From assembly GCF_001548235.1 (NCBI RefSeq), contig NZ_AP014938.1:2170001-2234000 (forward strand): a stretch of DNA of 64,000 nt. Direction: 5' to 3'. Positions 16,152 to 25,384 of this stretch are shown in pieces. Positions within the stretch are counted from its first letter, which is position 1. Every line of letters begins with the position of its first letter. Source of the stretch: Rothia mucilaginosa. Its GTDB lineage: Bacteria; Actinomycetota; Actinomycetes; Actinomycetales; Micrococcaceae. A program made the translations under genes and the position numbers. The notes under the pieces are model-generated. The model saw only the letters and a program-made list of their open reading frames with translations. It was not told the DNA's origin and made no database searches.

Positions 16152-17111
16152 TTAGAAGCCCAGGGAAGCTGCGGATGCGCGGATTGCCTCAGCGGATGCC
16201 TTCAGCTGTGCCAGCTCAGCCTCGTTCATGGGGACCTCGAGCACGCGCTGGATGCCCTCGCGGTTCACGATGGTGGGCAGGGACAGTGCAACGTCCTTGA
16301 AGCCGTACAGCTCGCCTGCAATGGTGGTGGAGACGGGCAGCACTGCGTTCTGGCCGCCGAGGAATGCCTCAGCGATACGTGCACCGGAGATACCGATTGC
16401 GTAGTTGGTGGAACCCTTGCCCTCGATGACCTTGTACGCTGCGCGCATAGCTTCGGTTGCCAGTTCTTCACGGACCTCTTCGGTGAAGACGAGCTTGCCG
16501 TCCTGCTCCCACTCGGTCAGGGGAACCATGCCGATGTTTGCTGCGGACCAGACGGGGAACTCGGAGTCGCCGTGCTCGCCGACAACGTTTGCGTGAACGC
16601 TCTTGATGGAGACGCCAGCCTTGTTAGCGATCAGCCAACGCAGGCGGGAGGAGTCCAGAACGGTACCGGAGGACAGCACGCGGTTTGCGGGCAGGCCGGT
16701 GATCTTCTGGGCAACGATGGTGAGAACGTCACAGGGGTTGGTGACGAGCATGATGATTGCGTTGGGTGCTACGGACAGGATGTTCGGCAGCAGCTTCTCG
16801 AGGATTGCGACGTTTGCGCCTGCCAGCTCGAGGCGGGGCTGGCCGGGCTTCTGGCGAGCACCAGCGGTGATGATGACCATGTCGCAGTCGCGCAACAGTT
16901 CGATGTCGTCGCCACCGGTTACGGTTGCTTCGTGTGCGAACATTGCGCCGTGTGCGATGTCCAGTGCTTCAGCGTGTGCGCGCTTGCCGTCGATGTCGTA
17001 CAGGACGATTTCGTCTGCGGAGCCGCGGACCATAGCTGCGTATGCGGTTGCGCTACCGACGCCGCCTGCACCGATGACGCCGAGCTTGGTGGGGTTGTTG
17101 ACACCGTTCAT
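16152..17111 (-). CDS. ldh: L-lactate dehydrogenase
   Basis: 319 residues. It interconverts pyruvate and L-lactate with NADH in the cytoplasm. Seen: GVIGAGGVGSATAYA (NAD fold), VLYDIDGKRA, the substrate loop GARQKPGQPRLEL whose Gln indicates lactate rather than malate specificity, VTNPCDVLT, SSGTVLDSSRLRW, and the catalytic-His motif GEHGDSEFPVWS. Two dehydrogenases of fermentation end products, this and the butanediol dehydrogenase at 19314, lie close together. ATG 17111 has a modest AAAGAGGG ribosome site. The gene is transcribed alone. Confidence 0.96.
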   Translation of the reverse strand: MNGVNNPTKLGVIGAGGVGSATAYAAMVRGSADEIVLYDIDGKRAHAEALDIAHGAMFAHEATVTGGDDIELLRDCDMVIITAGARQKPGQPRLELAGANVAILEKLLPNILSVAPNAIIMLVTNPCDVLTIVAQKITGLPANRVLSSGTVLDSSRLRWLIANKAGVSIKSVHANVVGEHGDSEFPVWSAANIGMVPLTEWEQDGKLVFTEEVREELATEAMRAAYKVIEGKGSTNYAIGISGARIAEAFLGGQNAVLPVSTTIAGELYGFKDVALSLPTIVNREGIQRVLEVPMNEAELAQLKASAEAIRASAASLGF

Positions 17112-17399
17112 TGCTGTATGCCCTCTTTCGTGAGAGTTATCCGTGTGGTGCGAGAGGATTCTCGCGGGGTTTATGAGGAAGCGGGTGTGTGCCTCGGGGG
17201 TGAATTTCCTGAGCGTGGGCGTTCTTCCCGGTGGGCTCGCTCCGTTACTTTCTATTATGCCGCAGATTTTGCGTTTTGTGTTGGGTTATTTTGCTTTTTT
17301 CGATGGGTGCTGGTGACTTTATGGGCTATGAGGGGTGTTTTTCACTCATAAAACCAAATAATGACGTTCTGACCTTTTGAGCAAGCTCACATGTCGCTC

Positions 17400-18974
17400 T
17401 CACATGTCGCTAAAGTAGCCCTCAACATCCACGGCACCACCGGAGGCCTCAAAATCAGCACGAACCACCTGCGCCAACTCGTCATCAACCAGAAAATCCA
17501 AAGCCACAGAAGCCAAACCGAACGCCGCATCCAGGGCAGCATCAACCGCCGCCGGAGTGTCCGCACAGTGCGCGAACTCCACCGTGTGCATGCCGGTACC
17601 CTCGGGCGCAATCTGAATCAGCGGGTGAATACCGGGCACGCGCAGGCTCACATTACCGAAATCAGTAGAAGCCGCCAGGGTGTCACTGACCGTTCCGGGC
17701 GGGTACGGGTGGCGACCCACCGAACGCTGAGCCGAAACCCAACGCTTCAACAGCGGACGGTTCGTGCGCACCGGCATGGTCATCGGCGAAGAATCCCACG
17801 TCACCTCCGCGCTCACGCCAGCCATGAGCGCCGCCCCGCGCAACACCTCCTCAACTCGTCGCGACAGCGCACGCAGAGTCGGCGCGTGCTTAGAACGGAT
17901 ATTAATGTGCAGGCTCGCCGTAGCAGGAATCAGGTTCGGGGCGTCCCCGCCGTGGTCAATAATCGCGTGAATACGGTCAGAACCGGGAATCTGCTGACGC
18001 AACAAACCCAAACCCTGATACGCCAGATTCGCCGCATCCAGGGCGTTACGACCCATAAACGGATGCGAGGACGCGTGCGCACTCACGCCCGTGAAGTTCA
18101 CGCGACATTCACGGCGACCCAACCACGCCTGATCAGCCACATCCATAAAGTAGGGGTGCACCATAATGGCGGCATCCACCCGCTCGAATGCGCCGGCGCG
18201 CGCCATCAGCTCCTTACCGGCTTCAGACTCTTCGGCGGGCGTACCGTAATAGAGGACCCTGCCGCTGAACGCCTCGGGGCCGGTGGCGAGCGCATCCGCC
18301 AGGGCAAGGAAAGCACCCAGCCCCGATACCGCAATGACGTTGTGGCCGCAGCCGTGACCGATGCCCGGCAGCGCGTCGTATTCGGAGAGAATCGCGATGG
18401 TGCGGTGCTTGGCGGGGTCGTAGTCGGCGCTGGTGAGCTCCACCTTGAACGCGGTATCCAGGCCGAAGGCGGGGTACTCGATACTGAGGTTCGGGTGGGC
18501 TTCGCGGACCGCGTCAACGAGCGTGCGGGAGGCGAAATACTCCTCGTAGGCGGTCTCAGGATGCGCGTGAATCGCCTTGAGAATTGCGCTCAGGGAGTCC
18601 GCGCGGGTGGATACGGATTCGGCGAGGTCGCGGCGAATATGTGCCAGCCCGCTGTCTTCGTCGAGGCGGTGGCCGTAACCCATTCCGTGACCGTGGTGCT
18701 TTCCGTGTCCCTTTCCATGACCGGGACGTTCGCCGTGGCTACGTTCCTGCTCGGGATGTGCGTGCTTGTGCTTGCGGCGGTGCTCAGCGGCACGCTTACG
18801 CTGCTCGGTTTCGAGGGCAAGGATCTCGGAGTACTCGCTACCGCGCACGCAATCAGCATCGGGTGCGTCGTAGTGGCGGGTTGTTGCGGCGGGTCGGTTC
18901 GGTGCCGTTCGACCGGAATTATCGGAAGTGGGCTGGGTGTGGGCGGCGGTGCCCTGTGCGTTCGCGTCAGTCAT
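17400..18974 (-). CDS. M20D-type amidohydrolase/peptidase with His-rich N-terminus
   Basis: 524 residues; the usual M20D enzyme has 390-440. The catalytic part begins near residue 110 (RADSLSAILKAIHAHPETAYEEYFAS) and has SEYDALPGIGHGCGHN, TPAEESEAGKELM, MVHPYFMD and a dimerisation domain with VSAHASSHPFMGRNALDA. This matches the p-aminobenzoyl-glutamate hydrolase/amidohydrolase group. The first 105 residues are extra: low-complexity, then 11 His within residues 65-102. Such a tract could bind or buffer metal for the dinuclear site; that is inference. No signal peptide is present. TAGCGT lies 6 nt before ATG 18974, suggesting a leaderless message. The substrate is unknown. Confidence 0.88.
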   Translation of the reverse strand: MTDANAQGTAAHTQPTSDNSGRTAPNRPAATTRHYDAPDADCVRGSEYSEILALETEQRKRAAEHRRKHKHAHPEQERSHGERPGHGKGHGKHHGHGMGYGHRLDEDSGLAHIRRDLAESVSTRADSLSAILKAIHAHPETAYEEYFASRTLVDAVREAHPNLSIEYPAFGLDTAFKVELTSADYDPAKHRTIAILSEYDALPGIGHGCGHNVIAVSGLGAFLALADALATGPEAFSGRVLYYGTPAEESEAGKELMARAGAFERVDAAIMVHPYFMDVADQAWLGRRECRVNFTGVSAHASSHPFMGRNALDAANLAYQGLGLLRQQIPGSDRIHAIIDHGGDAPNLIPATASLHINIRSKHAPTLRALSRRVEEVLRGAALMAGVSAEVTWDSSPMTMPVRTNRPLLKRWVSAQRSVGRHPYPPGTVSDTLAASTDFGNVSLRVPGIHPLIQIAPEGTGMHTVEFAHCADTPAAVDAALDAAFGLASVALDFLVDDELAQVVRADFEASGGAVDVEGYFSDM

Positions 18975-18980
18975 GCTTCT

Positions 18981-18986
18981 ACGCTA
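18981..18986 (-). promoter_or_regulatory. -10 element of the M20D gene, probable leaderless start
   Basis: TAGCGT on the minus strand, 6 nt from ATG 18974. No purine-rich ribosome site precedes the start. Confidence 0.4.
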
Positions 18987-19313
18987 CCGTCTGCGCTCGC
19001 CGGGCGCTAGATGTTCGGGCGTGATGGAGTCGGAAACACCCAAAAAGAAATTTGTGTCACATAAAAGAAATTTTGTATATATCCTAGGAATCTTTGATTC
19101 ATAGGAGTAGCGTTAAGCACATGGGAGCGGCAATCCAGCCGCACCCGTCACCATCCGGCGCTAGCGATGCGAATGCCGGCAGGACAGTTCACAACCGGTC
19201 CAAACCATGTCGTTTGGGCCTCTGCCATTACCGTGACAGACCCATGGATGCGAACCGTACCGGCAAGCACACACCGCTGTGAGCGCCACAACCACGCTAA
19301 GGAGCTCCATCCC

Positions 19314-20399
19314 ATGAAGGCAGCACGCTTCTACGACCGTAACGACATCCGCATTGAAGACATCCCCGCACCCGAAGCCGCTGCGGGCGAGGTTCTGGTC
19401 AAGGTCGCATGGTGCGGTATTTGCGGTACCGACCTGCACGAATACCTTGACGGCCCCATCTTCTGCCCCCAGCACGGTCATCCCCACCCCATTTCTGGTG
19501 AGGACTCCCCCGTCACCCTCGGTCACGAATTCTCCGGTGTTGTTGAGGCACTGGGCGAAGGCGTAGACGACCTTGAGGTTGGCGACCACGTTGTCGTCGA
19601 GCCCTACATCATTCGTGATGACGTTTACACCGGCCCCGACTCCAAGGACTACCACCTGTCCAAGGACATGAACTTCATCGGTCTGGCAGGTCGCGGTGGC
19701 GGTCTGTCCGAGAAGGTTGCTGTCAAGCGCCGCTGGGTTCACAAGATTCCTAACAACATTCCCCTGGACGAGGCTGCACTGATTGAGCCCCTGAGCGTTG
19801 GCTACCACGCTGTTGAGCGTGCAGGCGAGTTCGAAGAGGGCGCATTCGCACTGGTTACCGGTGCTGGCCCCATCGGTCTGCTGACCTCCGCAGTTCTGAA
19901 GGCTAAGGGCGCTAAGGTTATTATCTCCGAGCTGTCCCCGCTGCGTCGCCAGAAGGCTCTGGACTCCGGTGTTGCTGACTACGCTTTCTCCCCCGCTGAG
20001 GTTGACGTTCTGGCTGAGATTCACAAGCTGACTGACGGCCGTGGCGCTGACATCGCGTTCGAGTGCACCTCCGTTCAGCCCGCACTGGACCTGATTCTGG
20101 ACGCTCTCAAGCCCACCGGTAAGGTCGTCATCGTCTCCATTTGGGGTAAGCCCGCTTCTCTGGATGTTCAGAAGGTTGTGCTCAAGGAGCTCGATATCCG
20201 CGGCACCATCGCATACGTGAACTCCCACCCCGAGACCATCAAGCTGGTTGAGTCCGGCAAGATTGACCTCAAGCCCTTCATCACCGGCAAGATCGCTGTG
20301 GAAGACCTGATTGACAAGGGCTTCGACACCCTGATCCACCACAACGAGACCGCTGTGAAGATTCTGGTCACCACCGACCCGGAGCGTCTGGCTGAGTAA
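19314..20399 (+). CDS. zinc-type alcohol dehydrogenase, (R,R)-butanediol dehydrogenase-like
   Basis: 361 residues. ATG 19314 has AAGGAG 9 nt upstream and starts with MKAARFYDRNDIRIEDIP, the usual N-terminus. Catalytic zinc ligands are visible: C37 in WCGICGTDLHEY, and the GHEFSGVVEALGEG motif. The NAD-binding loop is ALVTGAGPIGLLTSAV. In place of the four-cysteine structural zinc loop of many family members there is YIIRDDVYTGPDSKDYHLSKDMNF with no Cys, so the structural zinc is probably absent. Overall similarity is to 2,3-butanediol dehydrogenases. The function is likely acetoin/butanediol interconversion, but other polyols cannot be excluded. Confidence 0.88.
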   Translation: MKAARFYDRNDIRIEDIPAPEAAAGEVLVKVAWCGICGTDLHEYLDGPIFCPQHGHPHPISGEDSPVTLGHEFSGVVEALGEGVDDLEVGDHVVVEPYIIRDDVYTGPDSKDYHLSKDMNFIGLAGRGGGLSEKVAVKRRWVHKIPNNIPLDEAALIEPLSVGYHAVERAGEFEEGAFALVTGAGPIGLLTSAVLKAKGAKVIISELSPLRRQKALDSGVADYAFSPAEVDVLAEIHKLTDGRGADIAFECTSVQPALDLILDALKPTGKVVIVSIWGKPASLDVQKVVLKELDIRGTIAYVNSHPETIKLVESGKIDLKPFITGKIAVEDLIDKGFDTLIHHNETAVKILVTTDPERLAE

Positions 20400-20473
20400 T
20401 CTCTTCGAACGATACTGATTCGTTCAGTTTCAGCTGATGCAGCTGTTCTTCTAGCTTCCTTAGCGTAGCTAGT

Positions 20474-20508
20474 GTGGGGTGAGGTTCCTTCAAGGAGCCT
20501 CACCCCAC
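20474..20508 (+). terminator. terminator after the butanediol dehydrogenase gene
   Basis: A 17-bp stem with one G-T pair and a 1-nt minimal loop, followed by TGTTTTTT. Confidence 0.9.
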
Positions 20509-20586
20509 TGTTTTTTGCGTGCTTTTTACCGGACATACAACCGAGCATACAAAAATCCCCGGTTCCGAAGAACCGGGGATTATCTG

Positions 20587-20672
20587 TGCGCGAGGGGGGA
20601 CTTGAACCCCCACCCTCTAATACGAGGACTAGCACCTCAAGCTAGCGCGTCTGCCTATTCCGCCACCCGCGC
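20587..20672 (-). tRNA. tRNA-Leu (anticodon GAG)
   Basis: 86 nt on the minus strand. The 7-bp acceptor stem starts GCGCGGG. The D arm contains GGCGGAATAGGCAGACGC, the anticodon loop is CTTGAGG with anticodon GAG, a long type II variable arm follows, and the T arm has GGTTCAAGTCC. CCA is not encoded. It reads Leu codons CUC/CUU. Confidence 0.95.
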
Positions 20673-20834
20673 AGGTGACTTTCGAACGTTTTCCTTTCGG
20701 TGCCGTTCGAAGCAACACGTAATACTATACGGGTTTTCTGAACACTCCGCAAATCGAAAGAGCATGTTCTGCGTCACACATTCGAGGTTGACTGGTTCCC
20801 CACACCCCCGGCGATCTTCTCGCACCTTGAGTAA

Positions 20835-20876
20835 TATGACCGGCACGCCCACTCAACTGCCATATTTTCGGTCATA
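20835..20876. promoter_or_regulatory. inverted repeat upstream of pepN
   Basis: TATGACCG (20835-20842) and CGGTCATA (20869-20876) form an 8-bp inverted repeat with a 26-nt spacer just before the pepN -10 element. It could be an operator; the cognate regulator is unknown. Confidence 0.35.
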
Positions 20877-20881
20877 ACGAC

Positions 20882-20887
20882 TAGAAT
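20882..20887 (+). promoter_or_regulatory. -10 element of pepN, probable leaderless start
   Basis: TAGAAT is 7 nt upstream of ATG 20895. An AAAGAG stretch between them is too close for a good ribosome site. Confidence 0.45.
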
Positions 20888-20894
20888 AAAGAGC

Positions 20895-23567
20895 ATGAAT
20901 AATGAGAACCTCTCCCGCGAAGAAGCCGCAGAACGTTCGGCTCTCATCAGTGTCGACACCTACGACGTGCATGTCGACCTGACTAACGCCAAGGACCCCG
21001 AATTCGAGTCCTACCCCACCGTCACCACCGTCCGATTCTCCTGCAACACCCCCGGTGCAGAAACCTTCATCGACTACATCCACCACAGCGTCGACTCCGT
21101 TAAGCTCAACGGCACCGAACTGACCCTGGCTGATGTCGTCAACGGCGCACGCATCACCCTGCCCAACCTGCAGGCAGAAAACGTGCTCACCATCCACGGT
21201 CGCTCCTACTACTCCCGCTCCGGCGAAGGTATGCACCGCTACTTCGACCCCTCCGACGGTCGCGTCTACCTGTACACCCAGTACGAGCCCTCCGACTGCC
21301 GCCGAGTCTTCCCGAACTTCGAGCAGCCCGACCTGAAGGCAGTCTTCAACTTCCGCATCACCGCACCCAAGGACTGGGTCGTCAGCTCCAACGGCGTACT
21401 CGAATCCCAGGTCGTAGACCCCACCGACGACTCCATCACCAAGCGAGTCTTCTCCCCCACCGCAAAGATCTCCACCTACATCACCGCAATCGTTGCCGGC
21501 GAATACTTCACTGCAACCACCACCTACAAGCCCAAGAGCAAGGTCAACAGCGGTGACATCCCCCTGGTCGTATACTGCCGCCAGTCCCTCAAGCCGCACT
21601 TCGACTACGACCACATCTTCAAGGTCACCGAAAACGGCCTGGACTTCTTCCAGGACCTCTTCGACTACCCCTACCCGTACCCCAAGTACGAGCAGGCATT
21701 CGTACCCGAATACAACATCGGCGCAATGGAGAACCCCGGCCTGGTCACCTTCACCGAAGACTACATCTTTGTCTCCGGCGCAACCGAGGACGACCTCGAA
21801 GGCCGCACCAACACCATCTGCCACGAAATGGCACACATGTGGTTCGGCGACCTCGTCACCATGAAGTGGTGGGACGACCTGTGGCTCAAGGAATCCTTCG
21901 CAGACTTCATGGGCACCCTCGGCGCTAAGGAAGCCAACAACTTCAACGACGCATGGGTCACCTTCGCGAACAACCGCAAGGCATGGGCATACATGCAGGA
22001 CCAGCTGCCCACCACCCACCCCATCGTCGCTGACATCCCCCACCTGGAAGCAGCATCGCAGAACTTCGACGGCATCACCTACGCAAAGGGCGCATCCGTG
22101 CTCAAGCAGCTGGTCGCCTACGTCGGCTTCGACACCTTCATCGAGGCAGCACGCGTGTACTTCAAGCGCTTCGAGTGGGGCAACACCTCTCTGAACGACT
22201 TCCTGCAGGTACTCAACGAGGTGTCCGGCCGCGACATGCAGGCATGGGCTAACGCATGGCTGCAGACCTCCGGCGTGTCCGCACTGGGCACCAAGCGCGT
22301 CTACGGTGAAGACGGCCAGCTCACCGACCTGATCCTCACCCAGGAACTGCCCGCACAGCAGCCCGCAGGTCTGGGCCGCCCCCACGTGGCAAAGCTGGAA
22401 ACCTTCGCGCTGACCGACGGCAAGCTCACCTCCACCGGCCTGCTCTCCCTCGAGTACCCGGCAGAGCCCGTCTCCGAGCACCGCGTGGATCTCACCGAGG
22501 AGCAGAAGAAGCTCGTTGGTGAAGCTGACCTGCTCATGCTTAACGCAGAGGACCACACCTACGCCAAGGTTGCCCTGACCGACGAAGACGGCCTGCAGGC
22601 AGCTATCGAAGGTGTCTCCACCCTCGAATCCGCACTCTCCCGCGGTCTCATCTGGGGATCCCTCTGGGAGAACGTACGCGATGCACGCCTGCCCGTCACC
22701 ACCTACGTCGACGCAGTCGTACGCAACGTCTCCAAGGAACCGAGCGCATCCCTGCTGGGCACCATGGTCAACAACGCACAGGTCGCTATCGCAACCTTCT
22801 CCGCACCCACCGGCCGCGAGCGCCTCTACGACGCTCTCTACGACGCATTCGCAGCCGCACTGGCGCAGGCTAAGCCCGGCTCCGACGAGCAGCTGATTCT
22901 GCTGCGCGCCCTGATTTCGGTCTCCACCAACGCGACCAAGGGTGAAGAGCTCTGCCGCGATATTGCCCGCGGTGCTTTCGAAGACACCACCGGCGATATT
23001 GCTGACGCAACCGGCATTCCTTACGACCAGAACCTGGGTTGGAGTGCACTGGGTGCGCTCGCAAGCCGCGACCTGGTGACCGTTGAGGATCTGGACCGTG
23101 CGGCGAAGTACAGCCCCTCCTCGATCTCTTCGAATGGTTACGCGTACGCGATTGCTGCCCTGCCCTCTGCTGAGCGTAAGGCTACCGCGTACAAGACCAT
23201 CATGGAAGACGAGTCGCTGTCGAACGACGCTCTGGCTTCGACCATTAACGGTTTTGCTCGCGGCCCGGTTGAGCTGCGTGAGTCCTACTACGACTCCTAC
23301 TTTGAGGCTCTGCTGCCCATTTGGGCGTCCCGTTCGATTGGTATGGCGACCCGCATTGTGCGTGGCCTGTACCCGAAGGCTCCGTACAACACCGGCTCCA
23401 CCGAGGGTCTGGGCGTTGAGGGTAACCCCTCCGTTGCATTGGCTCAGCGTTGGCTGGAGGCGAACCCCGAGGCTCCTTCGGCTCTGCGTCGTCTGGTTCT
23501 GGAGGCTCAGGATCACGGCCACCGTTCGATTGTGGCTCAGAAGTTCAACGCCTCCCTGCAGGACTAA
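20895..23567 (+). CDS. pepN: aminopeptidase N (M1 family)
   Basis: 890 residues, the usual length for actinobacterial PepN. It removes N-terminal amino acids from peptides in the cytoplasm. The exopeptidase motif GAMEN is at residues 276-280, the zinc motif HEMAH at 310-314, and the third ligand Glu in LKESFADF near 333. The ERAP1-like C-terminal helical domain occupies roughly 520-890. Codon use is strongly biased to C-ending codons, as in highly expressed genes, and relaxes near the 3' end. The gene stands alone after the tRNA on the opposite strand. Confidence 0.97.
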   Translation: MNNENLSREEAAERSALISVDTYDVHVDLTNAKDPEFESYPTVTTVRFSCNTPGAETFIDYIHHSVDSVKLNGTELTLADVVNGARITLPNLQAENVLTIHGRSYYSRSGEGMHRYFDPSDGRVYLYTQYEPSDCRRVFPNFEQPDLKAVFNFRITAPKDWVVSSNGVLESQVVDPTDDSITKRVFSPTAKISTYITAIVAGEYFTATTTYKPKSKVNSGDIPLVVYCRQSLKPHFDYDHIFKVTENGLDFFQDLFDYPYPYPKYEQAFVPEYNIGAMENPGLVTFTEDYIFVSGATEDDLEGRTNTICHEMAHMWFGDLVTMKWWDDLWLKESFADFMGTLGAKEANNFNDAWVTFANNRKAWAYMQDQLPTTHPIVADIPHLEAASQNFDGITYAKGASVLKQLVAYVGFDTFIEAARVYFKRFEWGNTSLNDFLQVLNEVSGRDMQAWANAWLQTSGVSALGTKRVYGEDGQLTDLILTQELPAQQPAGLGRPHVAKLETFALTDGKLTSTGLLSLEYPAEPVSEHRVDLTEEQKKLVGEADLLMLNAEDHTYAKVALTDEDGLQAAIEGVSTLESALSRGLIWGSLWENVRDARLPVTTYVDAVVRNVSKEPSASLLGTMVNNAQVAIATFSAPTGRERLYDALYDAFAAALAQAKPGSDEQLILLRALISVSTNATKGEELCRDIARGAFEDTTGDIADATGIPYDQNLGWSALGALASRDLVTVEDLDRAAKYSPSSISSNGYAYAIAALPSAERKATAYKTIMEDESLSNDALASTINGFARGPVELRESYYDSYFEALLPIWASRSIGMATRIVRGLYPKAPYNTGSTEGLGVEGNPSVALAQRWLEANPEAPSALRRLVLEAQDHGHRSIVAQKFNASLQD

Positions 23568-23668
23568 GCTGCATGGTTTGAGGGCTTGTGGCGGGGTGTG
23601 AGCCGGTATCTAGACTAGGTTCCACTCTCCCCCGCTAGGTTCTCTAGCCTCTTTGAGAGACTGCCGTT

Positions 23669-23702
23669 CGGCACGCTCCCGGTAACGTACCGGGACGTGC
23701 CG
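23669..23702 (+). terminator. terminator after pepN
   Basis: CGGCACG-C-TCCCGGTA paired with TACCGGGA-CGTGCCG, one bulged base, 3-nt loop. A TCTTTTTCT tract follows a few bases later. The stretch 23703-23955 is a promoter-like AT-richer gap without a gene. Confidence 0.75.
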
Positions 23703-23955
23703 GGCGGTGGTCTTTTTCTGGCTCATCTATAGAATTCATAGCGGCGGTATGCCGTCCAAATATTTCCCTCATACAGTGGTTCACATACTGACAAGGGCAC
23801 TTATTACCGGGGCAATTTCGCCAGGGCGCAAAACTATATGCACCCGGTGCTAAAAGACAGATAAATGTCACCCGTTTTTGTGAGCTGTCCACGCTGAAAG
23901 CATGAGAGAATAGACTAGGTATCCGCTCGCTTAGACACATCAGAAGGAGTTTTCA

Positions 23956-25215
23956 GTGGTCGATTACGCACTCGGTGACCGCGGTAGCGTTGACATTGTC
24001 ACCGATGATTACTACGAAGCAGAAACCCTCCAAATCTTTGAGGAACTGCACATCGACCGTGAACGTATCTGGTACGGTGAAGCGCGCCTCGTTCCCGAAC
24101 CGGATAACCCCTACGAGCCCAATAGCATTGCCGTCTACATTGACGAATTCAAGGTAGGCCGCATGAGCCCGGCAGACTCCGCCGCGTACTGGGATTCCAT
24201 TACCCGCGTGGTCGCCTCCGGTTACGAACCCATTGCGCACCTGCAGCTTTCCGCCGTTGCCGTGCGTGCTGAAGGCGGCGGCATGCACGTGAAGAGCACC
24301 GGTGTGCTCTCCCTGTCCGCACCCGGCTCTCTCTTCCCCCTCAACGACGCACCGACCCGCGCGACCCTGCTACCCCAGGGCCCGTCGATGAAGGTGCTTG
24401 ATGAGAAGGAACACTCCGAATACCTGCACAGCATCCTGCCGCCCAGCGGTGAAGGTCGCGTGATTCTGACCCTGGAAGCGAACCAGCTCAAGACCTCCGA
24501 CGGCCGTTTCGTTGACAGTGTTGAGGTGCGCCACGACCGCAAGCTCGTGGGCCGCCTGAGCACCCAGATGTCTGAGCAGCTGACGCCCGTCATCCGTTAC
24601 GCTTTTGAGAACGACCGCCTCACCAGCGCGTGGGGCACTATCCGCGGTAACACCCTCGAGCTGTCCCTGACCGTTCAGGCTGCACGCCCCGCCGATATTC
24701 CGCAGGAATGGTACGAGACCCTGCCCAACAACGTTCCGGCTCTGCTACCCGTTGGTGAAGAGTACGATGTGCCCGCCGCATTCGTGCCCACCGAAGGTGA
24801 GCGTCACTACCTGGAGTCCTCCGCACAGCAGGCACCGAAGAGGCGTCGCGGTTTCATGAGCTCCCTGACCGGCGGATCCTCCGCCTCCGAGCCGACCCGC
24901 AGCGAACCCGCCGCAGAGAAGCCTATCATCGAGTACAGCATTGAGGAAGAGGAATACTACGAGCCGAACGAACGCGACCGCCTGGTGAACCTGGTCAAGG
25001 GTGCAGGCCTCGCCGTTCTGGTCGCCGGCCTGATTTCGATGCTGTGGACCCCGATGCTCGGCATCCTCATCGCTATTCTGGGTGGCGCCGTCGCGGCAGT
25101 CGCCTTCTACTTTGGTCGTCAGACCTACTACGAAGCCTACGACGACGAGTACGAGGAAGAATACGAAGAAGAGGGAACTGCTGAAGAAGCAGAAGAAACC
25201 ACTATGAAGGCATAA
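23956..25215 (+). CDS. HIRAN-like domain protein with C-terminal membrane anchor
   Basis: 419 residues. GTG 23956 follows AAGGAG at 6 nt. The N-terminal part has a HIRAN-like pattern, LVPEPDNPYEPNSIAVYIDEFKVGRMSPADSAAYW (about residues 37-75). A second, more divergent copy may follow at about 170-260 (EANQLKTSDGRFVDSVEVRHDRKLVGRLS). HIRAN domains bind DNA ends or modified nucleotides in helicases, but none of those catalytic domains is present. Residues 345-390 form two transmembrane helices (AGLAVLVAGLISMLW, MLGILIAILGGAVAAVAFYFG). The C-terminal tail is very acidic (DDEYEEEYEEEG). No function is known to me; the HIRAN call is by eye. Confidence 0.7.
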   Translation: MVDYALGDRGSVDIVTDDYYEAETLQIFEELHIDRERIWYGEARLVPEPDNPYEPNSIAVYIDEFKVGRMSPADSAAYWDSITRVVASGYEPIAHLQLSAVAVRAEGGGMHVKSTGVLSLSAPGSLFPLNDAPTRATLLPQGPSMKVLDEKEHSEYLHSILPPSGEGRVILTLEANQLKTSDGRFVDSVEVRHDRKLVGRLSTQMSEQLTPVIRYAFENDRLTSAWGTIRGNTLELSLTVQAARPADIPQEWYETLPNNVPALLPVGEEYDVPAAFVPTEGERHYLESSAQQAPKRRRGFMSSLTGGSSASEPTRSEPAAEKPIIEYSIEEEEYYEPNERDRLVNLVKGAGLAVLVAGLISMLWTPMLGILIAILGGAVAAVAFYFGRQTYYEAYDDEYEEEYEEEGTAEEAEETTMKA

Positions 25216-25244
25216 GCTCCTCTGCGACAGAGCGTAAAGATACG

Positions 25245-25288
25245 AAAGGGCGGCTACCCCACCATCACGGTGAGGTAGCCGCCCTTTT
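25245..25288 (+). terminator. terminator after the HIRAN-like gene
   Basis: A 14-bp perfect stem AAAGGGCGGCTACC/GGTAGCCGCCCTTT with T4 tail, 30 nt after the stop. Confidence 0.9.
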
Positions 25289-25336
25289 GCGTACCCGGTT
25301 TCTCCCGGAACGGTTAACCAGGAACGGTTAAACACA

Positions 25337-25371
25337 GCGGGGGTGAAAGCCTCATCAGCTTTCACCCCCGC
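25337..25371 (-). terminator. terminator after the LCP gene
   Basis: A perfect 14-bp stem GCGGGGGTGAAAGC/GCTTTCACCCCCGC, 7-nt loop, 14 nt beyond the stop at 25385. Confidence 0.8.
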
Positions 25372-25384
25372 AAGGAGTCAGATC

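Noticed and set aside
19055..19075. TGTGTCACA palindrome upstream of the butanediol dehydrogenase as a Rex or CRP site
   Set aside because: The half-site spacing (1 nt) fits neither Rex nor CRP/GlxR consensus, and it is about 250 nt from the start.
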